Assembly: GCF_947490405.1 (NCBI RefSeq)
Contig: NZ_CANLGU010000008.1
Coordinates: 1 to 64,000, forward strand
DNA length: 64,000 nt
From: an uncultured Algibacter sp.
GTDB taxonomy: Bacteria > Bacteroidota > Bacteroidia > Flavobacteriales > Flavobacteriaceae
Direction: 5' to 3'
Positions within the stretch are counted from its first letter, which is position 1; each line of letters opens with the position of its first letter. The position numbers and the translations under genes were made by a program. Positions 57,800 to 64,000 of this stretch are shown piece after piece. The notes under the pieces are model-generated. The model saw only the letters and a program-made list of their open reading frames with translations, was not told the DNA's origin and ran no database searches.

Positions 57800-58303
57800 A
57801 TGCCTTTAATACAAGTTCAAACTAAAATTAATGCGGATTTAGAAATATGTTTTGATTTAGCTAGAAATATAGATTTTCATAAAGAATCTTTAAAGCATAC
57901 TGACGAAATTCCCATTGCTGGTAAAACTTCAGGACTAATAAAATTAGGCGAATGGGTTAGTTGGGAAGCTAAACATCTAGGATTTGTACAGCATTTAACT
58001 ACTAAAATCACAGCGTTTGAAAGTCCAAATTATTTTGTAGGTGAGATGATTTTAGGCGCTTTTAAATCATTTAAACACGAGCATATTTTTAAGGTCTCTA
58101 ATATGGGAACTCTAATGATTGACAAATTTCACTTTGAATCTCCTTATGGTTTTGTTGGAAAGTTTGCCAACTGGTTATTTTTAAAAAAATACATGACCAA
58201 GCTTTTAAGTATAAGAAATACAGCCTTGAAAGAACGCGCAGAGATAGAACAATTGAAAAAAAACTTAAAAAGAAGAAATGTAAAAGGTTATTTATATTCT
58301 TGA
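57800..58303 (+). CDS. SRPBCC family protein
   Basis: A 167-residue helix-grip protein of the START/Bet v1-like SRPBCC superfamily: KINADLEICFDLARNIDFHKESLKHT, LIKLGEWVSWEAKHLGFVQHLTTKI and FKSFKHEHIFKV...FHFESPYGFVGKFANWLFL. The closest named relatives are the cell-division-inhibitor/cyclase-like group (YndB/SulA-like annotations) without known activity. It is a separate small gene with a 112-bp upstream gap. Confidence 0.82.
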   Translation: MPLIQVQTKINADLEICFDLARNIDFHKESLKHTDEIPIAGKTSGLIKLGEWVSWEAKHLGFVQHLTTKITAFESPNYFVGEMILGAFKSFKHEHIFKVSNMGTLMIDKFHFESPYGFVGKFANWLFLKKYMTKLLSIRNTALKERAEIEQLKKNLKRRNVKGYLYS

Positions 58304-58411
58304 GTTTAGAGTAACTATTCCATTCTTTAAGTTATTATTGTTGAGCTTTGAGCATCGTAATTTGAAATTTTACTTTAAGCCTATCGAGATAAGTGTTTTT
58401 AACTTCGTTTT

Positions 58412-59317
58412 ATGCAAAAAGCGAAAACATTCTGGTTAGGTATAGGTATTGGTGTTTTAGGAGTTGTTTTATTCTCTTCTAAAGCTGTTATGGTAAAATT
58501 AGCTTACAAGTATCAAGTAGATGCCATAAGCATATTGCTTTTGCGTATGTTATTTTCATTCCCTTTTTATGTAGTTATTGCTTATTTGTATCGCAATCAA
58601 AATGAAACTATTAGTATTGATAAAAAAGAATACTTATGGGTTGTTTTTTTTGGTTTTATAGGGTATTATTTAGCAAGTTATTTTGACTTTGTTGGACTAA
58701 CATACATTAAGGCTAGCTTAGAGCGAATCATTTTATTTTTATATCCTACGCTAGTACTACTTTTAAATAAATTCTTTTTGAAACAACCAATTACCAAAAT
58801 CCAGACAGGTGCCATAGTTTTAACTTACTTTGGTGTAGTTTTGGCTTTTTCAGAGGAGATAAATATATCTGGAAAAGAATCAATTGTTGGTGGTTTATTT
58901 ATATTGCTGAGTGCACTTACCTACGCATCGTATTTGGTGGGAAGTGGTTGGCTTATTCCAAAATTTGGTGTTATGAAATTCACTGCCTATGCTATGTTAG
59001 TTTCATGTTTCTGTGTGTTTATTCATTTTAGTATAATCGGTAAAACGGATATTTTTAGTTTTTCTTGGCAGGTGTATCTCTTAGGGTTTTTAATTGCAAT
59101 TTTTGCAACGGTTATTCCTTCTTTTCTAGTATCTGCATCCATTAAAATGATAAGTTCCTCAAATTTTGCTATTGTTGCAGGAGTAGGCCCTATTTCCACC
59201 ATTATTTTGGCTGCAATTTTTTTAAATGAAAGATTAACGTTGTTGCAACTATTTGGTGCTTTGGTAGTTATAACTGGAATTCTATTAGTTTCTTTGAAAA
59301 AACGCAATAAAATCTAA
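58412..59317 (+). CDS. EamA-family (DMT) transporter
   Basis: A 301-residue inner-membrane protein with ten predicted helices in two EamA repeats. The first begins FWLGIGIGVLGVVLFSSKAVMVKLAYKY, the second SIVGGLFILLSALTYASYLVGSGWL, and a conserved ending is GVGPISTIILAAIFLNERLTLLQLFGALVVITGILLV. Members export metabolites or amino acids; the substrate is not predictable here. Confidence 0.9.
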   Translation: MQKAKTFWLGIGIGVLGVVLFSSKAVMVKLAYKYQVDAISILLLRMLFSFPFYVVIAYLYRNQNETISIDKKEYLWVVFFGFIGYYLASYFDFVGLTYIKASLERIILFLYPTLVLLLNKFFLKQPITKIQTGAIVLTYFGVVLAFSEEINISGKESIVGGLFILLSALTYASYLVGSGWLIPKFGVMKFTAYAMLVSCFCVFIHFSIIGKTDIFSFSWQVYLLGFLIAIFATVIPSFLVSASIKMISSSNFAIVAGVGPISTIILAAIFLNERLTLLQLFGALVVITGILLVSLKKRNKI

Positions 59318-59456
59318 GTTGAGGTAATCAACAATATTTATTTTTCATTGTTAATTACTTTGTATCGCAGCTATTTTATTTTTTGAAAGGTTGTACTATA
59401 TTAGCGTGCTAGCTTCTATTTTTACTGATAAGAAGTTTTAAAATTCACTCGTTTTT

Positions 59457-61316
59457 ATGGCTCAAGAAACCAAATATACCGAAGACAATATACGTTCACT
59501 AGATTGGAAAGAGCATATCCGTATGCGTCCAGGAATGTATATTGGCAAATTGGGTGATGGTTCTTCACCAGATGATGGTATATATATTCTTCTTAAAGAA
59601 GTTTTAGATAACTCCATAGACGAGTTTGTAATGGGGTCAGGTAAAACTATTGAAATTTCCATTCAAGGCACTAAAGTTATTGTTCGAGATTATGGTCGAG
59701 GTATTCCCTTGGGAAAAGTTGTTGATGTAGTTTCTAAAATGAATACTGGAGGCAAGTACGACTCAAAAGCATTCAAGAAATCGGTTGGATTGAATGGAGT
59801 TGGTACCAAAGCTGTAAATGCACTTTCAAATTATTTTAGAGTTGAATCAAACAGAGATGGTAGATCAGCCTCAGCTGAATTTGAAAAGGGAGAGCTTATC
59901 AATAAAGAAACGCTTGATGATACAACTCGAAGAAAGGGGACAAAAGTTTCATTTATACCAGACGAAACTATTTTCAAAAACTATAAGTATAGAAGTGAGT
60001 ACGTTGTAAAAATGCTTAAGAACTATGTGTACTTAAATCCAGGTTTAACCATAGTTTTTAATGGAGAAAAATACTTTAGCGAAAACGGTTTAAAAGATTT
60101 ACTAGCAGAAAAGATTGCTGAAACAGATTTGTTATATCCTATAATTCACTTACGTGGAAATGATATTGAGATTGCATTAACGCACAGTAAAACACAGTAT
60201 AGCGAAGAGTACAATAGTTTTGTTAATGGACAGAATACAACTCAAGGAGGTACCCACTTAAATGCATTTAGAGAAGCGATAGTTAAAACTATTCGAGAGT
60301 TTTATGGAAAAAACTACGATGCTTCTGATGTAAGGAAATCTATAGTAAGTGCCATAGCTATAAAAGTGATGGAGCCAGTTTTTGAAAGTCAAACTAAAAC
60401 TAAATTAGGTTCAACGGATATGGGTGGTGATTATCCAACGGTAAGAACTTATATCAATGACTTTGTAAAGACAAACCTAGATAACTACTTACACAAAAAC
60501 ACAGATACAGCAGAAAAAATACAACGTAAAATTTTACAAGCAGAGCGTGAGCGTAAAGAATTATCTGGAATAAGAAAATTAGCCAAGGATAGAGCAAAAA
60601 AAGCTAGTCTTCACAATAAGAAATTAAGAGATTGTCGTGTTCATTTTGGAGATACTAAAAATGAAAGAAATCTAGAAACAACACTGTTTATTACAGAGGG
60701 GGATTCTGCTTCAGGTAGTATTACAAAATCTAGAGATGTTAACACGCAAGCCGTTTTTAGTTTAAAAGGAAAACCACTAAACAGCTATGGTTTAAGCAAA
60801 AAAATTGTTTATGAAAACGAAGAGTTTAACCTTTTACAAGCAGCTTTAAATATTGAAGAATCTCTAGAGGATTTACGTTATAATAATGTAGTAATTGCAA
60901 CTGATGCTGATGTTGATGGAATGCATATTCGTTTATTGTTAATTACATTCTTTCTGCAATTTTTCCCAGAAGTAATTAAGGAAGGGCACTTATATATTTT
61001 ACAAACACCACTATTTAGGGTAAGAAACAAGAAAGAAACTATTTATTGTTATTCTGAAGAAGAGCGTGTAAATGCCATTGCTAAATTAAAGCCAAAACCA
61101 GAAATCACGAGATTTAAAGGATTAGGTGAAATATCTCCTGACGAATTTAAACATTTCATTGGAGATGATATTCGTTTGGATCCTGTGATGCTTGATGATA
61201 ATATGTCAATAGAAGAGTTATTAGCATTTTACATGGGGAAAAACACCCCAACACGTCAAGAATTTATTATTGAAAATCTAAAGGTTGAGTTAGATTTGAT
61301 TGAAGAAGAAAACTAA
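59457..61316 (+). CDS. parE: DNA topoisomerase IV subunit B
   Basis: A 619-residue ATPase subunit of topoisomerase IV, which unlinks daughter chromosomes. The GHKL ATPase site reads [25 protein letters not shown] and [13 protein letters not shown]. The TOPRIM domain has [17 protein letters not shown] and [19 protein letters not shown]. Placement upstream of the A subunit in one transcription unit marks topoisomerase IV over gyrase. A weak hairpin (61330-61355) lies right after the stop. Confidence 0.96.
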   Translation: MAQETKYTEDNIRSLDWKEHIRMRPGMYIGKLGDGSSPDDGIYILLKEVLDNSIDEFVMGSGKTIEISIQGTKVIVRDYGRGIPLGKVVDVVSKMNTGGKYDSKAFKKSVGLNGVGTKAVNALSNYFRVESNRDGRSASAEFEKGELINKETLDDTTRRKGTKVSFIPDETIFKNYKYRSEYVVKMLKNYVYLNPGLTIVFNGEKYFSENGLKDLLAEKIAETDLLYPIIHLRGNDIEIALTHSKTQYSEEYNSFVNGQNTTQGGTHLNAFREAIVKTIREFYGKNYDASDVRKSIVSAIAIKVMEPVFESQTKTKLGSTDMGGDYPTVRTYINDFVKTNLDNYLHKNTDTAEKIQRKILQAERERKELSGIRKLAKDRAKKASLHNKKLRDCRVHFGDTKNERNLETTLFITEGDSASGSITKSRDVNTQAVFSLKGKPLNSYGLSKKIVYENEEFNLLQAALNIEESLEDLRYNNVVIATDADVDGMHIRLLLITFFLQFFPEVIKEGHLYILQTPLFRVRNKKETIYCYSEEERVNAIAKLKPKPEITRFKGLGEISPDEFKHFIGDDIRLDPVMLDDNMSIEELLAFYMGKNTPTRQEFIIENLKVELDLIEEEN

Positions 61317-61329
61317 ACATATTATTGTG

Positions 61330-61355
61330 AACGCTGATTTTAAATCGGTGTTTTT
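61330..61355 (+). terminator. Weak hairpin after parE
   Basis: AACGCTGATTT and AAATCGGTGTT pair through G-U and A-T pairs and are followed by a short T run. It may reduce but probably does not block transcription into the next two genes. Confidence 0.4.
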
Positions 61356-61370
61356 AGAAAAACTAATTTT

Positions 61371-61502
61371 ATGTTGTACAATAAAAATAAAAAAATAAAG
61401 CAAAGATCTTATGACTATTTGCATAAGTATGATGTAACAGCTAAAGCAAAAAAACGTAGAAAAAAAGGAAGAACTTACCTTAACGGTAAACCAAAAAATT
61501 AA
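61371..61502 (+). CDS. 43-residue basic protein between parE and parC
   Basis: The ORF reads MLYNKNKKIKQRSYDYLHKY then DVTAKAKKRRKKGRTYLNGK ending PKN. About a third of its residues are Lys/Arg. It lies 54 bases after parE and nine bases before parC, and its stop overlaps the purine-rich AAGGAG just upstream of parC. Fitting precisely between the two subunit genes in the same direction suggests a real gene. No known family recognised; the charge would suit nucleic-acid or topoisomerase binding, which is inference. Confidence 0.55.
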   Translation: MLYNKNKKIKQRSYDYLHKYDVTAKAKKRRKKGRTYLNGKPKN

Positions 61503-61506
61503 GGAG
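61501..61506 (+). promoter_or_regulatory. Unusually good Shine-Dalgarno site of parC
   Basis: AAGGAG five bases before the parC ATG is close to the ideal Shine-Dalgarno sequence, which Bacteroidota genes usually lack. It overlaps the last two bases of the upstream 43-codon ORF. Confidence 0.5.
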
Positions 61507-61511
61507 TTTTA

Positions 61512-64000
61512 ATGACTGAAGACCAAAATGACGATTTAATAAACGATAATAACGAGCCTCAAGAAACAATTACCAGAGTCACTGGTATGTATAAAGATTG
61601 GTTTTTAGATTACGCTTCGTATGTTATTTTAGAGCGAGCTGTACCAGCAATAGAAGATGGTTTTAAACCTGTACAACGACGCATCATGCATTCCATGAAG
61701 GATCTTGATGATGGACGCTATAATAAAGTAGCAAACATTGTTGGGCATACTATGCAATATCATCCACATGGAGATGCCAGTATTGCTGATGCTATGGTGC
61801 AAATTGGTCAGAAAGATTTATTGATAGATACTCAAGGAAACTGGGGTAATATCTTAACAGGAGATAGAGCAGCAGCATCCCGTTATATTGAAGCACGTAT
61901 TTCCAAATTTGGTTTAGATGTTGTTTACAACCCCAAAATAACCGAGTGGCAAGCCAGTTATGATGGCCGAAGAAAAGAGCCAGTAAATCTACCTGTTATG
62001 TTTCCGTTACTTCTTGCACAAGGTGGGGAAGGAATAGCTGTTGGGTTGTCTACTAAAATACTACCTCATAATTTTATTGAACTTATTGATGCTTCTATAA
62101 AGCATTTACAAGGGAAAAGATTTACTATTGTTCCTGATTTTCCAACTGGAGGTATAGCTGATTTTTCTAATTATAACGATGGAAATAGAGGTGGAAAGGT
62201 TCGTGTTAGAGCTAAAATTTCTCAGTTAGATAAAAACACCTTAGTTATTACTGAGTTGCCATTCGGAACAACAACGTCTTCATTGATTGACTCTATCTTA
62301 AAGGCTAACGATAAAGGAAAAATCAAGGTTAAAAAGATTGAAGATAATACGGCTGCAGAGGTTGAAATTTTAGTGCATTTACCTTCGGGTTTATCTCCAG
62401 ATAAAACCATTGATGCTTTGTATGCATTTACGAGTTGTGAATCGTCTATTTCACCACTAGGTTGTGTAATTGAAGATAACAAGCCACTCTTTATTGGTGT
62501 TTCTGAAATGCTACGGCGTTCTACTGATAATACAGTACAGCTTTTAAAACAAGAACTAGAGATAAAACTAGGCGAGTTAGAAGAGCAATGGCATTTTGCA
62601 TCTTTAGAGCGTATTTTTATTGAAAATAGAATTTATCGTGATATTGAGGAAGAAGAAACATGGGAAGGTGTTATTGCTGCTATTGATAAAGGTCTCCAGC
62701 CTCATACTAAACATTTAAAACGTAAAGTAACTGAAGATGATATTGTACGTTTAACCGAAATACGAATTAAGCGTATTTCAAAATTTGATATTGATAAAGC
62801 ACAACAAAAAATTGATGCGCTTGAAGATCAAATTGCTGAGGTAAAACATAACCTAGAGCATCTTATCGATTATACAATTGCCTATTTTAAAAGACTAAAA
62901 AAAGAATATGGAGAAGGTAGAGCGCGTAAAACAGAAATAAGAACCTTTGAGGATGTAGATGCTACCAAAGTTGTTATAAGAAATACGAAACTATATGTGA
63001 ATCGTGAAGAAGGTTTTATTGGAACTTCATTACGTAGAAATGAATATGTCTGTGATTGTAGTGACATAGATGATATTATAGTTTTTACAAAAGAAGGAAA
63101 AATGATGGTAACAAAAGTGGACTCTAAAACTTTTGTTGGTAAAGATATTATCCACGTAGCTGTTTTCAAGAAAAAAGATAAACGTACTATTTATAATATG
63201 ATTTATCGAGATGGTAGAAAAGGGCCATCATATATAAAACGTTTTGCTGTAACCAGTATAACTAGAGATAGGGAGTATGATTTAACTAATGGTAATAAAG
63301 GCTCAGTGAATTTGTATTTTTCAGCTAACCCTAATGGAGAAGCAGAAGTTGTTAGTATAAATCTAAGACAAGCTGGTAGTATTAAAAAGTTAAAATGGGA
63401 TATTGATTTTGCAGATATTATAATTAAAGGGCGTGCATCAAAAGGAAATTTAGTTACTAAATACCCTGTTAAGCGTGTTGAATTAAAAGAGAAAGGTGTT
63501 TCAACATTAAAACCTCGAAAAATTTGGTTTGATGATACCGTACAGCGTTTAAATGTAGATGGTAGAGGCGAACTTATAGGCGAATTTAGAGGGGAAGATA
63601 AATTACTTATAATTAATCAGTCTGGAATTATTAAAACGGTTACACCAGAAGTAACGATGCATTTTGACGACGATATGATTGTAATGGAAAAATGGATTCC
63701 TAAAAAACCTATTTCTGCTATTTATTTTAATGGTGAAAAAGAACTGTATTACGTTAAACGCTTTTTGATTGAACAAGAAGGTCGAGAAGAGTCTTTTATT
63801 TCAGAGCATCCAAATTCGCAATTGGAAATTGTATCTACAGATTGGAAACCTATGGCAGAAGTTGTTTTTGCCAAAGAACGCGGTAAAGACCGAAAAGATA
63901 ATCTTGAAGTTAATTTAGAAGAATTTATTGATATTAAAGGAATTTCGGCTCAAGGAAATCAATTGACAAAAGATAAGGTGAATCAGGTTAACTTATTGGA
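61512..64000 (+). CDS. parC: DNA topoisomerase IV subunit A, partial at window end
   Basis: The ORF runs to the window end without a stop (829 complete codons seen). The winged-helix domain begins YASYVILERAVPAIEDGFKP, then RRIMHSM, HTMQYHPHGDASIADAMV and GNWGNILTGDRAAASRYIEARIS with active-site Tyr125. The Greek-key tower and exit gate follow, and from about residue 500 the first blades of the C-terminal beta-pinwheel begin, with repeated strands such as TKEGKMMVTKV and VKRFLIEQEGREE. With ParE it forms the type II topoisomerase; the rest lies beyond 64000. Confidence 0.96.
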   Translation, partial: MTEDQNDDLINDNNEPQETITRVTGMYKDWFLDYASYVILERAVPAIEDGFKPVQRRIMHSMKDLDDGRYNKVANIVGHTMQYHPHGDASIADAMVQIGQKDLLIDTQGNWGNILTGDRAAASRYIEARISKFGLDVVYNPKITEWQASYDGRRKEPVNLPVMFPLLLAQGGEGIAVGLSTKILPHNFIELIDASIKHLQGKRFTIVPDFPTGGIADFSNYNDGNRGGKVRVRAKISQLDKNTLVITELPFGTTTSSLIDSILKANDKGKIKVKKIEDNTAAEVEILVHLPSGLSPDKTIDALYAFTSCESSISPLGCVIEDNKPLFIGVSEMLRRSTDNTVQLLKQELEIKLGELEEQWHFASLERIFIENRIYRDIEEEETWEGVIAAIDKGLQPHTKHLKRKVTEDDIVRLTEIRIKRISKFDIDKAQQKIDALEDQIAEVKHNLEHLIDYTIAYFKRLKKEYGEGRARKTEIRTFEDVDATKVVIRNTKLYVNREEGFIGTSLRRNEYVCDCSDIDDIIVFTKEGKMMVTKVDSKTFVGKDIIHVAVFKKKDKRTIYNMIYRDGRKGPSYIKRFAVTSITRDREYDLTNGNKGSVNLYFSANPNGEAEVVSINLRQAGSIKKLKWDIDFADIIIKGRASKGNLVTKYPVKRVELKEKGVSTLKPRKIWFDDTVQRLNVDGRGELIGEFRGEDKLLIINQSGIIKTVTPEVTMHFDDDMIVMEKWIPKKPISAIYFNGEKELYYVKRFLIEQEGREESFISEHPNSQLEIVSTDWKPMAEVVFAKERGKDRKDNLEVNLEEFIDIKGISAQGNQLTKDKVNQVNLL

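Noticed and set aside
62222-63169. Minus-strand ORFs of 86 and 95 codons opposite parC
   Set aside because: parC is open through the whole region and matches its family; these are shadows.

Overview
The window is chromosomal DNA of a marine-type member of the Flavobacteriaceae (Bacteroidota). The base composition is low in G+C. Promoters carry the Bacteroidota -7 element TAnnTTTG. Several secreted proteins end in type IX secretion (T9SS) sorting tails. There are CarboxypepD_reg/TonB receptors with a DUF4249 partner, a hybrid two-component regulator, and small families typical of this group (DUF6095, DUF6146, DUF6787). I cannot name the genus from sequence alone. No tRNA, CRISPR array, prophage or complete insertion sequence was recognised.

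Layout. 1-77 is the 3' end of a 5S rRNA gene and its terminator. 259-8146 is an accessory block: a DnaQ-exonuclease/UvrC-like fusion, a small GIY-YIG nuclease bracketed by REP-like palindromes, and a complete type I restriction-modification operon (hsdM-hsdS-hsdR on the minus strand). 8255-13839 holds a large exported protein of unknown function, a repeat-rich spacer, and a PIF1-like helicase with HRDC and HTH domains. 13945-20681 has a secreted GDG-repeat protein, an SUMF1-like exported protein, a fragment of a T9SS tail, and a 1326-residue hybrid two-component regulator. 20890-28049 has a DinB-like protein, DUF6095-murQ, a DUF4249/TonB receptor pair, and monomeric isocitrate dehydrogenase. 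28253-28768 looks like an uncharacterised RNA gene of about 490 nt. 28910-38867 has rplS, trmD, a Fic gene in a 1.23-kb segment with 12-bp terminal inverted repeats, pepT, pyrD, two T9SS cargo proteins (an M43-like metalloprotease and a Spondin_N protein), and HMG-CoA lyase. 38911-48736 has a FecA-like receptor, guaB with a DUF481 protein, a probable metal-related TonB locus, and small conserved proteins. 48856-52620 has serA, serC, an acyl-CoA reductase and a divergent ferredoxin. 52810-64000 has an alpha/beta hydrolase, a CarboxypepD_reg exported protein, an orphan HEPN-motif protein, ychF, an SRPBCC protein, an EamA transporter, and parE, a 43-codon basic ORF and parC (cut by the window end).

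How the genes fit together. Core metabolism (serine, purine and pyrimidine synthesis, the TCA cycle, murein recycling) and translation or topology genes form the backbone. Accessory genes and mobile palindromic repeats sit between them. The most interesting signals are the unexplained RNA locus between rplS and icd, the Fic cassette with palindromic ends, the REP-like sequence read in frame inside hsdM, and the GIY-YIG gene framed by the same repeat family.
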